NCBI GenBank assembly: GCA_963667515.2
Contig: CAXXXY010000002.1
Coordinates: forward strand, 372,001-436,000
Reading direction: 5' to 3'
Length of the DNA stretch: 64,000 bases
Origin: VYDC01 sp963667515
GTDB lineage: Bacteria; Chloroflexota; Dehalococcoidia; UBA2979
Both the position numbers and the translations under genes were made by a program. This document shows positions 8,242 through 16,650 of this stretch, piece by piece. How positions within the stretch are numbered: position 1 is the stretch's first letter; every line of letters starts with the position of its first letter. Below the pieces are notes generated by a model. That model saw only the letters and a program-made list of their open reading frames with translations. It searched no databases and was not told the DNA's origin.

Positions 8242-8711
8242 GCGTCGCCGAGCGCTTGCGCGAGCTCGGCGTGCTGCTGAACGGGGCCGCGCGCCCGCTG
8301 GCACTCTATCGCCCCGCGCTCGTCTCGGGCGAGCTGCTGCTGCTGTCGGGCCAGCTCCCGATGCGCGACGGGGCGCTGCTGCACCCCGGCCGCGTCGGCG
8401 AAGGGGTGAGCGCCGAGCAGGGCCGCGAGGCGGCGCGGCAGTGCGCGGCCAACGGCCTCGCGGCGGCGCGCGCGGCGCTGGGCTCGGACGCCGCGCTCGA
8501 CGGGCTGCGGCTGCTGCGCACCGCGGGCTACGTCGCGGCGGCCCCCGGCTTCGAGGGCCACCCCGAGGTGATCGACGGCGCCAGCGAGCTGCTGCGCGAC
8601 GCCCTCGGCGAGGAGCGCGTGGTGGGCGCGCGCGCCGCCATCGGCGTGGCGTCGCTCCCGCGCGGCGCCGCCGTCGAGATCGAGTTTCTCTTCGCGATCG
8701 AGGCCCAGTAG
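8238..8711 (+). CDS. RidA/YjgF/YER057c-family protein
   Basis: A 157-residue protein of the longer YjgF-like subfamily. It starts at GTG 8238, overlapping the parB stop. Recognisable features are YRPALVSGELLLLSGQLPMRDG, an Arg in LLRTAGYVA, and the C-terminal strand VEIEFLFAIE. Canonical RidA deaminates reactive enamines/imines. The catalytic Arg of RidA proper cannot be placed with certainty here, so it could belong to a subfamily without that activity. Confidence 0.8.
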   Translation: MSVAERLRELGVLLNGAARPLALYRPALVSGELLLLSGQLPMRDGALLHPGRVGEGVSAEQGREAARQCAANGLAAARAALGSDAALDGLRLLRTAGYVAAAPGFEGHPEVIDGASELLRDALGEERVVGARAAIGVASLPRGAAVEIEFLFAIEAQ

Positions 8712-8840
8712 GCTACGGGGCGTGGGCTCGACGCGGCGGGCGCGGCGCCTGAGCGCGGTGCGGGCGTGGCGCTGCGTGAGCGCGCGGCGGACGTGGCGTC
8801 GCGAGGTGCCGCGTCGCGCTGCCAGGGAAAGGGGCGCGAG

Positions 8841-9359
8841 ATGTCGCGCATCGATTTCGTCACCGGCGCGCCCGAGCGCTACATCGGCGACGTGCGCGCG
8901 CTCGCCGCGATCCCCGACCGCCTGCGCGACGTGCTGGCCGGGCACACGACCGCCCAGCTCCGCGGCGCGCCCGCCGAGGAGGAGTGGGCGCCGGTGCGCG
9001 TGCTGGCGCACCTGCTGAGCTACGCGCGCCACAACGGCGAGTTCCTCCACCGCATCGCCTGGATGGAGGAGCCGGTGCTCGTGCCCTGGGACGAGGCGGA
9101 GGAGGTGGAGCGGGAGCGCTGGGCTCGGCTGGACGGCGGGCGGCTGCTCGCGCTGCTGCGCGCCGAGATCGACGGCACGGTGGCGCTGCTCTCGGTGACG
9201 CCGGACGCTTCCTGGGGGCGGCCGGGCATCCACCCGCTGGGCGGCCGGCGCTCGCTGCGCCAGCAGGTGCGCGCGCACGTCCGCCACCTGGAGTCGCACA
9301 TCGATCAGATCGAGCGCGCGCTCGCCGACGGGCCCACCCCCCTCGGCGCCCGCCGCTAG
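8841..9359 (+). CDS. DinB-like four-helix-bundle protein
   Basis: A 172-residue protein with the DinB/YfiT-like layout: LRDVLAGHTTAQL, EEWAPVRVLAHLLSYARH and, near the end, VRAHVRHLESHIDQIER. Those segments provide the His residues of a DinB-type metal site. The start is ATG 8841 after a GGGAAAGGGG purine run; in-frame GTG codons further upstream give only low-complexity residues. Members are often metal-dependent thiol transferases or stress-induced proteins; the reaction here is unknown. Confidence 0.75.
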   Translation: MSRIDFVTGAPERYIGDVRALAAIPDRLRDVLAGHTTAQLRGAPAEEEWAPVRVLAHLLSYARHNGEFLHRIAWMEEPVLVPWDEAEEVERERWARLDGGRLLALLRAEIDGTVALLSVTPDASWGRPGIHPLGGRRSLRQQVRAHVRHLESHIDQIERALADGPTPLGARR

Positions 9360-9422
9360 CTCAGCTCTCCCACGATCGCCGCTGCGCGAAGGCGGAACTA
9401 CGGACGTGGTATGCTGCTGGTG

Positions 9423-9647
9423 ATGCGACGAAAACGCAGCGACCCCGGGGCGCCACGTCACGATGAGCTGCGGGGCATGACGCCGAGTCAGATGGGACAG
9501 GTCGCGCTCTCGAAGGACATCGTCGCCCAGCGGGAGTTCGCTCGGCGATACGGCGCCTGCCGCCTGTTCAGTCTCCTCCTGCGGTGGGCCTTCCGACGGG
9601 TCCGAGCGCTCGTGCTCGTGCCGTGGCGCGCGCTGCGGCGGCGCTAG
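9423..9647 (+). CDS. Small basic hypothetical protein
   Basis: A 74-residue frame from ATG 9423 with an amphipathic, Arg-rich C-terminus (LFSLLLRWAFRRVRALVLVPW). No family recognised. A TATGCT hexamer at 9409-9414 lies just before the ATG, so the transcript could be leaderless. Codon use differs from nearby shadow frames (less extreme GC), which supports coding only weakly. It converges on the sulfurtransferase gene, overlapping its stop by a few bases. Confidence 0.4.
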   Translation: MRRKRSDPGAPRHDELRGMTPSQMGQVALSKDIVAQREFARRYGACRLFSLLLRWAFRRVRALVLVPWRALRRR

Positions 9648-10504
9648 CCCGTCTCGATCGGGAGCTCGGGGCGGCGCGACCACTCGGCCCACGAGCCGTC
9701 GTAGTTGCGCGCGCCCTCGAAGCCCAGCAGCTCGTGCATCACGAACCAGCTCGCCGCCGAGCGAATGCCTCCGCCGCAATACGGAAACACCTCGCGCGAG
9801 CCGTCGACGCCGGCGGCCGCGTAGAGCGAGCGCAGCTGCTCGCGCGGCAGGAAGCCGCCGTCGTCGTCGAGCAGCAGCTCCCAGTTCATGTGGATCGAGC
9901 GCGGCACGCGGCCCGCACGCGGCGCCGCCTGCGCCCCCGTGCCTTCGCCGACGTGCTCGGCGGTCGTGCGGCAGTCGAGCACCTGCGCGCCGCGGCCCTC
10001 GCCCGCGCCCTCGGCGGCGGCGAGCACCTCCTCGTAGCTCGCCAGCAGCGAGGCGTCGGGCGCGCCGACCTCGACGGTGGTGGGGGCGGGGTCGATCGGC
10101 TCGCCGCTCAGCGGGAGCCCGGCGCGCACGAGCGCGGGCAGCGCGCCGCCCGCGATGTGCACGCGCGGCCAGCCGAAGTAGCGCAGCACCCAGTAGCCAC
10201 GCGACGGCCACGGCGAGGGCTGGCCCGCGTAGAGCACGACGCGCGAAACCTGCCGGACGCCGAGCCGCCGCAGCGTCGCCGCCAGCTGCTCGCGGCTCGG
10301 GACGAGGGCGCGAATGCCCTCGCGCTCGGCGCTGAAGTCGTCGTAGCCGTGCGCGAAGACGGCGCCCGGCAGGTGGCCCGCGTCGTACTCGGCGCGGTCG
10401 TTCGCGACGTGGATCAGCGCGAGCTCGGGGTCACCGAGCTGCTTTACGAGCCAGCCCGCCTCCACGACGGGGCCCGGCTCAGCGCGCTCGCCGCCTGCGC
10501 TCAT
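9644..10504 (-). CDS. Thiosulfate/3-mercaptopyruvate sulfurtransferase (tandem rhodanese)
   Basis: A 286-residue protein with two rhodanese domains. The N-terminal domain (EYDAGHLPGAVF, VVLYAGQPSPWPSRGYW) lacks a catalytic loop. The C-terminal domain has QVLDCRTTAEH, then the active-site loop with the persulfide-forming Cys in YCGGGIRSAAS. The loop resembles thiosulfate sulfurtransferases more than CGSGVTA-type mercaptopyruvate enzymes, so the donor is left open. The ATG at 10504 overlaps the ricT stop (TGATG). It is the last gene of a minus-strand run ricT-sulfurtransferase. Confidence 0.85.
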   Translation of the reverse strand: MSAGGERAEPGPVVEAGWLVKQLGDPELALIHVANDRAEYDAGHLPGAVFAHGYDDFSAEREGIRALVPSREQLAATLRRLGVRQVSRVVLYAGQPSPWPSRGYWVLRYFGWPRVHIAGGALPALVRAGLPLSGEPIDPAPTTVEVGAPDASLLASYEEVLAAAEGAGEGRGAQVLDCRTTAEHVGEGTGAQAAPRAGRVPRSIHMNWELLLDDDGGFLPREQLRSLYAAAGVDGSREVFPYCGGGIRSAASWFVMHELLGFEGARNYDGSWAEWSRRPELPIETG

Positions 10505-11961
10505 CACTCGCCTCCCGCCCCGCCGCCCTGCTCGGGCGCCGCGCCGCCCTCGCCCTCGGGGCGCCGCCGTCCGCGCCCGCGCCGCCGGCGCTTGCGCTCG
10601 CCCTCGCCGCCGTCGGTCGCGTCGCCGCCGGCGGGGCCGCCCGTGGCGCCCGCGTCGCCGCCCGGGCGTCCAGCTTCGCCGTGAGGCCCGCGTGCGCCCT
10701 CCGCTTCGCCGCGAGGCCCGCGCGCGCCCTCCGCCTCGGCGCGCGGCCCGCGCCCCGTGGTGGGCGCGCCCTCGCGCGGCTCGCCGGGCCGCCGCCGCGA
10801 GGTGCGCACGGGGCGTCCGCCGTCCGCGCCTCGCTCGCCTCGGCCGTCGCCGCGGCTCTCGCCGGCGCCCGCGCCCGCGCCGGCCCGGCCCGCAGAGCCG
10901 CCGCGCGAGCGCCCACCGCCGCCATCGCTCCTGCGGCCGCCGCCCTCTCCAGGCTCGCCGGGCTCGCCGCCGCGCCGAGGCGAGCGCTCGCCGGCACGCT
11001 CCGGCGTGCGCCGTGGCGTGCGCTGCGTGGGGCGCTCGGGCGCGAACGCCGGCTGGTCGACGGGCGTGAGCCGCGCGAGCAGCGCGTCGTGCAGCGCGCG
11101 GTCGCGGTCGCGGATCGGCGCCTCGACCTCGTCCTGCACGTCGACGGGCCGCACGGCGGTGCCGTACTGCGCCCGCAGCTCATCGGCGGGGATGTCGATG
11201 ATCTGGCCGCTCTCCATGCGCATCCGCACCAGCTGCGACAGCGCGTTCACCGAGATCACGCGCGCGTTGCCCGCGGGCGTGCTCACGCGGCGGCCCACCT
11301 TCGGCAGGTCGCCGCGCAGCTCGCGGTAGGACTCCACCTCGAACGAGAGGCAGCAGAGCAGGCGCCCGCAGACCCCCGAGATCTTCGAGGGGTTGGGCGC
11401 CAGGTCCTGCTCCTTCGCCATCTTGATCGAGATCGAGGGGAATTCGGTCTGCCACGTCGAGCAGCACAGCGCGAGGCCGCAGACGCCCAGGCCGCCCGCG
11501 GCCTTCGCGCGGTCGCGGTCGCCCACCTGCTCGACGCGCACGTCGCAGCCCAGCAGCTCGCGCGCCTGCCGCACGAGCCAGGCGTGCTCCACGCGCTCGC
11601 TGGCCGCGAAGGTGATCTCGCAGTAGTCCCCCGCCAGGTCGTAGTCGAGGCTCGCGACGCGCACGCGGGGGTCGGAGCGCGCCGCGAGGTCCTGCGCGCG
11701 GCCTCTATCCTCCTCCGCGCGCTCGCGTGCCTCGCGCCAGGCGCCCACGTCCTCCTCGGTCGCTATGCGGTCGATCACGCGCAGCGGCCCCGGGGGCGTG
11801 CCCGAGAGCACCTGGTCCGGCGCGATGACGACCCAGCCCAGCCGCTCCCCGCGCTCGCCCGAGACGACGACGTAGTCGCCGACCCCCAGCGCGAGGTCAC
11901 CCGCGCTGCAGTAGGAGATGGGCCCGGCCTCCGTGAAGCGCACCCCTGCAAGCTCTGCCAT
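10504..11961 (-). CDS. ricT: PSP1/RicT (YaaT)-family protein with long disordered tail
   Basis: A 485-residue protein. The first 280 residues are a PSP1 domain with two Cys clusters, GLGVCGLALCC and GVCGRLLCC, which in RicT of the RicAFT (Y) complex take part in Fe-S binding. That complex regulates RNase Y-dependent mRNA maturation in Bacillus. ATG 11961 is chosen because MAELAGVRFTEAG starts the domain; further upstream the frame is low complexity. From about residue 330 the tail is an Arg/Gly/Glu-rich region with short repeats such as GPRGEAEGARG. It follows holB, as in Firmicutes. No RicA or RicF is nearby. Confidence 0.85.
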   Translation of the reverse strand: MAELAGVRFTEAGPISYCSAGDLALGVGDYVVVSGERGERLGWVVIAPDQVLSGTPPGPLRVIDRIATEEDVGAWREARERAEEDRGRAQDLAARSDPRVRVASLDYDLAGDYCEITFAASERVEHAWLVRQARELLGCDVRVEQVGDRDRAKAAGGLGVCGLALCCSTWQTEFPSISIKMAKEQDLAPNPSKISGVCGRLLCCLSFEVESYRELRGDLPKVGRRVSTPAGNARVISVNALSQLVRMRMESGQIIDIPADELRAQYGTAVRPVDVQDEVEAPIRDRDRALHDALLARLTPVDQPAFAPERPTQRTPRRTPERAGERSPRRGGEPGEPGEGGGRRSDGGGGRSRGGSAGRAGAGAGAGESRGDGRGERGADGGRPVRTSRRRPGEPREGAPTTGRGPRAEAEGARGPRGEAEGARGPHGEAGRPGGDAGATGGPAGGDATDGGEGERKRRRRGRGRRRPEGEGGAAPEQGGGAGGE

Positions 11962-11990
11962 GGCACACCCGGCGCCTGCCGACCGCCCGC

Positions 11991-13223
11991 CTAGGCGGGG
12001 GTGACGACGCCGGCCTCCTCTCGGCTGGGCGCGGCGCGCGTCGGGAGGTCGAGCATCAGCACCTCCAGCGCGAACTGCGCGACGACGTTGGCGAGCAGGT
12101 GCTCGCGCGCGCGCAGCACGGCCGCCAGGGCCGCGAGCGCCTCCTCTGCCTCGGTGGCGCGGCGCTCGGCGGCGGCCGCGAGCAGCCGCTCCCGCCACCA
12201 GCCGCGCCAGTGATCCAGCAGCTCCAGCACGCTGGCGCGCTCGCGCGGCCAGCGCCGCGCCAGCGTGTCGGCGTAGTCGAGGCGCTCACGGCGGTCGGCC
12301 GCGAGGACCGCTTCGAGGTCGTGGCCGGCGCTCTCGCGCAGCACGGCGTGCGAGGGGTCGCCCGCGAGGCGCAGCGCGAGACCGTAGCGCCCGCCCGACT
12401 CGCGCGCGAGCCGCTCCGCCTCGGCGGGCTCGATGCCGGCGTGGCGCACGAGCGCGCGGGCCAGCGCCGCGGGCGCCATCGGCGCCAGCCGCAGCGGCTG
12501 GCAGCGCGAGCGCACCGTCGCGGGCACCGCCTCCGGGTCGCTCGCGAGCAGCAGCAGCAGCGCGCTCCCGGGCGGCTCCTCGAGGGTCTTCAGCAGCGCC
12601 TGCGCCGCCTCCAGCTGCAGATCGTCGGCGGAGTCGAGGATGAAGACGCGGCGCGGGCCGGAGAACGGCGCCAGCGCGGCGACGCGCCCCAGGCGCCGCA
12701 CCTGGCAGATGCGGATGCGCGTGGAGCCGTCCGCGGCGTGGTCGGCGTGGTTCGCGCCCGGCTGGTCGCAGATGCCGCCGATCGCGATCGTCTCGACGTC
12801 GGGCGCGTCGCCCGCCTCGATGCGCGTGCAGGAGCGGCACCCGCCACACGGCACGCCCGCGGCCGCGGCGCCGTCTCTCGCGCTCACGGCCGCCTCGCAC
12901 GCGAGCGCCTGCGCCAGCCGGCGCGCGAGCGTCGCGCGGCCGACGCCGGGCGGTCCCGCCAGCAGGTAGGCGTGCGCGAGCCGGACGGCCGCGAGCGCGT
13001 GCCGCAGCGACTCGACGGCGCGCTCCTGCCCGTAGACGCCCCAGTCGCCGCCGCTGGCCCCGCCATCGCCGCCGTCGGTGCCATCGGTGCCATCCGCGGA
13101 GCTCGCGTCGTCCCCGGAAGCGCCGTCCGGCGCCGCGATCGTCGAGGGCTCGGCGGGGGCGTCGGCCTCCGGGGCCTCGACGGCAGGGGCGTCGCGTGCG
13201 GCGTCGAGGGGCGCGTCAGGCAT
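11991..13223 (-). CDS. holB: DNA polymerase III delta' subunit
   Basis: A 410-residue clamp-loader AAA+ protein. The first 75 residues are a Gly/Asp/Ala-rich spacer. WGVYGQERAVESLRHAL and AHAYLLAGPPGVGRATLARRLA follow; the Walker A position normally holding Lys is Arg (GVGRAT), in keeping with the non-hydrolysing role of delta'. The Zn-binding module is seen in PCGGCRSCTRIEAGDAPD. RVFILDSADDLQLEAAQALLKTLEEPP and RSRCQPLRL are typical of delta'. The start ATG 13223 overlaps the lysA stop. Operon order is lysA-holB-ricT. Confidence 0.93.
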   Translation of the reverse strand: MPDAPLDAARDAPAVEAPEADAPAEPSTIAAPDGASGDDASSADGTDGTDGGDGGASGGDWGVYGQERAVESLRHALAAVRLAHAYLLAGPPGVGRATLARRLAQALACEAAVSARDGAAAAGVPCGGCRSCTRIEAGDAPDVETIAIGGICDQPGANHADHAADGSTRIRICQVRRLGRVAALAPFSGPRRVFILDSADDLQLEAAQALLKTLEEPPGSALLLLLASDPEAVPATVRSRCQPLRLAPMAPAALARALVRHAGIEPAEAERLARESGGRYGLALRLAGDPSHAVLRESAGHDLEAVLAADRRERLDYADTLARRWPRERASVLELLDHWRGWWRERLLAAAAERRATEAEEALAALAAVLRAREHLLANVVAQFALEVLMLDLPTRAAPSREEAGVVTPA

Positions 13224-14601
13224 CGCCGGCGCTCCCGTCGGCCGGCGCCGCCGCGGTCGTCTCATCGTCGACGTCGAGCGCCATCAGGTCGGCGGCGCTC
13301 TCGCGGCGGCGCAGGAGCCGCGCCTCGCCGTCCTCCACCAGCACCACGGCGGGGCGGTAGGAGAGGTTGTAGTTCGACGCCATCGAGAGCTGGTAGGCGC
13401 CCGCGGCCGGCATCGCCAGCAGCTCGCCCGCGCGCAGCCTCGGCAGCCGCGCATCGCGCAGCAGCACGTCGCCGGACTCGCAGTACTTGCCGGCGATCGT
13501 CACGGTCTCCTCGGCCTCGGCCGTGGGGCGCTCGGCGGAGAGCGCCTCGTAGCGGGCGCCGTACATCGCGGGGCGGACGTTGTCCGCCATCCCGCCATTC
13601 ACCGAGACGTAGGTGCGGACGCCCGGCACCTCCTTGCGCGCGCCGACGCTGTAGAGCGCGACGCCGGCGCGAGCCACGATCGAGCGTCCCGGCTCGACGG
13701 CGATGCGGGGCAGCGGGAGGCCGCGCGCGCCCCACTCGCGGCGCAGCGCGGCCCCGATGGCGCGCGCGTAGTCGCGCGGGGTCGGCACGGGGTCGCCCGC
13801 GCCGTAGCCGACGGCGAAGCCGCCGCCCGGCGAGATCTCCGGGATCGCGACGCCGAGGCGGTCGCGACAGACCTCCGCGACGAAGTCGGCCAGCACCTCG
13901 ATGCCGAGCTCGTACGGCGCCAGCTCGACGATCGGGCTGCCGAGGTGCATGTGGAGGCCGCGCAGCTCCAGCGCCGGCTGCTCCAGGATCGCCGCGAGCG
14001 CGCGCTCGGCGGCGCCCGTCGCGGTCAGCACGCCGAACTTCGAGTCGAGGATGCCGGTGGTGGTCTTCTCGTGCGTGTGCGCGTCGACGCCCGGCGAGAC
14101 GCGCAGCAGCACGGGCTGGCGCACGCCGCGCGCGGCCGCGGCCTCGGCGACCAGCGCGATCTCGCCCTCGTTGTCGATGACGACGCGACCCACGCCCGCC
14201 TCGACGGCGAGCGCGAGCTCCCACGGCTCCTTGCTGTTGCCGTGGAGGTAGACCGTCTCCATCGGCACGCCGGCGGCGCGCAGCACCTCGATCTCCCCGC
14301 CCGAGACGGCGTCGAAACCCAGGCCTTCGGCCACGATCAGCCGCGCGAACGGGCGGCTGAGGTACGCCTTGCTCGCGTAGAGCACGGTGCTCTCGGGGTA
14401 CTCGGCGCAGAACGCGTCGACGTAGGCGCGGCACTGCTCGCGCAGCGTGCGCGCGTCGTAGACGTAGAGGGGCGTCCCGAAGCGCCGCGCCAGCGCGAGC
14501 GCGTCGCAGCCGCCGAGCGCCAGGTGGCCCTCGGCGGTGAGCCCGGCGGTGACCGGGAGCAGATCGGCGAGCGGCAGCGTCGCTGCCGCGTGGCTCGTCA
14601 C
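13216..14601 (-). CDS. lysA: Diaminopimelate decarboxylase
   Basis: A 461-residue fold-type III PLP enzyme that makes L-lysine from meso-diaminopimelate. The PLP Lys is in VLYASKAYL; other conserved pieces are HGNSKEPWEL, MHLGSPI, SPGGGFAVGY, IAVEPGRSIVARAG, NGGMADNVRPAMYG and KYCESGDVL, the last giving the substrate-binding Cys-Glu-Ser. The start is GTG 14601. The C-terminus runs about 25 residues beyond the usual end and overlaps holB by eight bases. Confidence 0.95.
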   Translation of the reverse strand: MTSHAAATLPLADLLPVTAGLTAEGHLALGGCDALALARRFGTPLYVYDARTLREQCRAYVDAFCAEYPESTVLYASKAYLSRPFARLIVAEGLGFDAVSGGEIEVLRAAGVPMETVYLHGNSKEPWELALAVEAGVGRVVIDNEGEIALVAEAAAARGVRQPVLLRVSPGVDAHTHEKTTTGILDSKFGVLTATGAAERALAAILEQPALELRGLHMHLGSPIVELAPYELGIEVLADFVAEVCRDRLGVAIPEISPGGGFAVGYGAGDPVPTPRDYARAIGAALRREWGARGLPLPRIAVEPGRSIVARAGVALYSVGARKEVPGVRTYVSVNGGMADNVRPAMYGARYEALSAERPTAEAEETVTIAGKYCESGDVLLRDARLPRLRAGELLAMPAAGAYQLSMASNYNLSYRPAVVLVEDGEARLLRRRESAADLMALDVDDETTAAAPADGSAGDA

Positions 14602-14756
14602 TCGACTACCCCGCGTGGTGCGGTGAACGCTGTCTCAGCGGCGGTCGCCCCGTCGTCGCGCCCCTCGCCGGGTGCGCGCCGATGCGGCGCCCTCGCCTGC
14701 CGCGATTATGGCCCCTCGTCGCCGATCTCGCATCACGGCCGCACGAGCGCCGCCGG

Positions 14757-15178
14757 TCAGCGGACGGCCGCGGGGCGGCTCCCGATCTCCTCGAAGAGGC
14801 GCAGCAGGTAGCCGTCCGGGTCCTGCACCACGAGCTGCCGCTGCCCGACCTCGAGGTCGTCGCGGCGGTACCACGCCTCCTCGATCGGTAGCCGCGGCTC
14901 GGCGCCGCTCGCGCCCGCCCGCTCCTCTAGGGCTGCGAGGTCGTCCACCTCGATCCGCAGGTGCATGCCGCGGCCGTACGGGTGGGCGAGCTCGCCGGCG
15001 ACGAAGGTCCGGCCGACCGGCTCCTACAGCATCAGCTCCGCGCCGCCCCTCGCGAGGTAGGCGAAGCGCTCCTGGGGACGCTCGTAGCTCACCGCGAAGC
15101 CCAGCACGCGCACGTAGAAGTCGACGCTGGCGTCGAGGTCGGCGCGGATCAGCTCGGGGACGAGGGCGGGCCGGGCAT
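14757..15178 (-). pseudogene. VOC/glyoxalase-family protein, disrupted
   Basis: Minus-strand translation gives a clear vicinal-oxygen-chelate protein: LVPELIRADLDASVDFYVRVLGF, then RFAYLARGGAELML, a TAG stop (15024-15026), then EPVGRTF, HLRIEVDDL and VVQDPDGYLLRLFEE. The stop sits where the family normally reads LML(E/Q)EP, consistent with a CAG to TAG change. The N-terminus also lacks a start in frame: the only ATG (15176-15178) is one base out of phase with LVPEL. Two independent lesions in about 420 bases point to real decay more than to a single error. Residue strings are broken here to stay short. Confidence 0.75.
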
Positions 15179-15194
15179 CGCGGTGGCCCGCTCG

Positions 15195-16319
15195 CTACTC
15201 GGGCGTGGCGGGCCGCGCGCGCTCGACGCGCCACTCGCGCTCGCCCTGCTCGACATCGAGCGTCCCCAGCTCCGCGAGCCGCGCGAGGTGCGAGCGCACC
15301 TGGTTGCGCGCCGCCCGGCGCAGCCCGCTCTGGATCTCCGGGTAGAGGCCGCGGCGGATCTGGCGGTCGCTCGCGTAGCCGCGGTCGACGAGGTCGAGGA
15401 TCTGGCGGTCGCGCCCCAGCCGGTGGTCGATCAGCTCACGCACCTTCGCGGCCGGCTCGCGCACGACGGGGCCGTGGCCCGGCGCGAAGAGCGACGCGCC
15501 CAGCTCGCCGATGCGCTCCAGGCTCGCGAGGTACTGCCCCATGTCGCCGGCCGGCGGCGGCCCGATCGCGCTCGTCCCCACGCCGAGGATAGTGTCGCCC
15601 GTGAACAGCACGCCCGTCTCTTCCACGAGGTAGCAGCTATGCCCGGCGGTGTGGCCGGGGGTGTGCACGGCGCGCACGGTGAGCCCGCCCACGCGGAAGC
15701 TCTCGCCGTCGGCGAGCGGGCGGTGCACGGGCGTCGCGAGCGCCTCCTCACGCCACCGCCGCGAGCGCTCGGCGAGCTCCGTGTCGTCGGGCAGGTCCTC
15801 GTTGCTCTCGTGCGGGGTGTGCAGCAGCACCTCGTCGAGCGGGTTCATCGCGACCTCGGCGCCCAGCGCCTCGGCGAGTCGCCGCCCGCCCGAGGAGTGG
15901 TCGCCGTGGTGGTGGGTGATCGCGATCGTGCCGACCCGCAGCGAGGGGAGCTCGCGCGCGAGGTAGGCGATGCGCTCGCCGACCGAGGCGTCGTCGCCGA
16001 AGCCCGCGTCGATCAGCGCCGCCTCGTCGCCGTCGTGCAGGATCCACACGTTCGAGGTAGGGAAGGTGCTGGTGAAGAGCCGCACGCGCACGACGTGCTG
16101 CACGAGGTGCTCGTCGATGCGGGTGGCGTGCGACTCGACCTGCTCCGTCGCGTCGCCGTCCTCGGCCGCGCCACGCGCGCGGCGGCGGATGCCCGGCAGC
16201 TCGCCGACCACGGGGACGCCGCGCAGCCGGCGGCGCGTGCGCTTCGAGGGCGCGCTGCGCCACAGCGGCCGCGCGCGGCGCTCGATCGCCTCGCGCCAGA
16301 GTGTCGCCCGCTGGCCCAC
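15195..16319 (-). CDS. Metallo-beta-lactamase-fold hydrolase with C-terminal winged helix (LACTB2-like)
   Basis: A 374-residue MBL-fold hydrolase. Metal ligands are seen in ITHHHGDHSSG, HTPGHTAGHSC, LFTGDTILG and LFAPGHGPVV. The region after it (VRELIDHRLGRDRQILDLV, then HLARLAELGTL) resembles the winged-helix end of LACTB2-type proteins, which act on RNA or thioesters; the substrate is not deducible. The GTG start at 16319 is set by a strong GAGGAGGTGGC ribosome site just upstream, although the frame stays open further. Confidence 0.85.
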   Translation of the reverse strand: MGQRATLWREAIERRARPLWRSAPSKRTRRRLRGVPVVGELPGIRRRARGAAEDGDATEQVESHATRIDEHLVQHVVRVRLFTSTFPTSNVWILHDGDEAALIDAGFGDDASVGERIAYLARELPSLRVGTIAITHHHGDHSSGGRRLAEALGAEVAMNPLDEVLLHTPHESNEDLPDDTELAERSRRWREEALATPVHRPLADGESFRVGGLTVRAVHTPGHTAGHSCYLVEETGVLFTGDTILGVGTSAIGPPPAGDMGQYLASLERIGELGASLFAPGHGPVVREPAAKVRELIDHRLGRDRQILDLVDRGYASDRQIRRGLYPEIQSGLRRAARNQVRSHLARLAELGTLDVEQGEREWRVERARPATPE

Positions 16320-16650
16320 GCCACCTCCTCGATCGCCTCGCCGCGTCGCGTGCCGCGCGGCCCGTCGCTTCGTCTCGCGCCCAGTCGCGCCGTAGTCGCG
16401 CCGTAGTCGCGTCGCAGTCGCGTCGCGGTCGCGCCGGGGCGGAGCGCACGATACGCTCGCGCGCGTGCCCGCGTCACCGCGCCCTGCCTCGCCCGACGCC
16501 TCGCCGTCTGCCGCCCGCGCTCGTGCCGCCCCGCGACCCGACCCGCCGCGCACCGCCGCTCGCGCTCGCTCCGCCGTCGCGCCCCGCCGTGCCCGCCGCG
16601 CCGCCGCGCCGCCGCGCCGCCGGCTGACGCGCGAGGTGCCGGCGCGTGAC
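16320..16650. other. Divergent intergenic region with 11-bp tandem repeats
   Basis: This 331-base region separates the minus-strand MBL gene from the plus-strand MutY-like gene. It contains five head-to-tail 11-mers (AGTCGCGCCGT and variants) at 16383-16437. A TACGCT hexamer at 16452-16457 could be the -10 of the plus-strand gene. The plus frame is open from GTG 16465, but its first 60 residues are low-complexity Arg/Ala/Pro, so I do not count them as coding. Confidence 0.5.
16383..16437. repeat. 11-bp tandem repeat, five units
   Basis: Units at 16383-16393 and 16394-16404 are identical (AGTCGCGCCGT). Those at 16405-16415 and 16416-16426 are AGTCGCGTCGC, and a diverged fifth unit ends at 16437. 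One unit is close to one DNA helical turn, so it could present repeated binding faces, but no function is known. Confidence 0.7.

Noticed and set aside
16383..16437. Possible CRISPR-like array
   Set aside because: The units are only 11 bases and directly adjacent, with no spacers and no cas genes.
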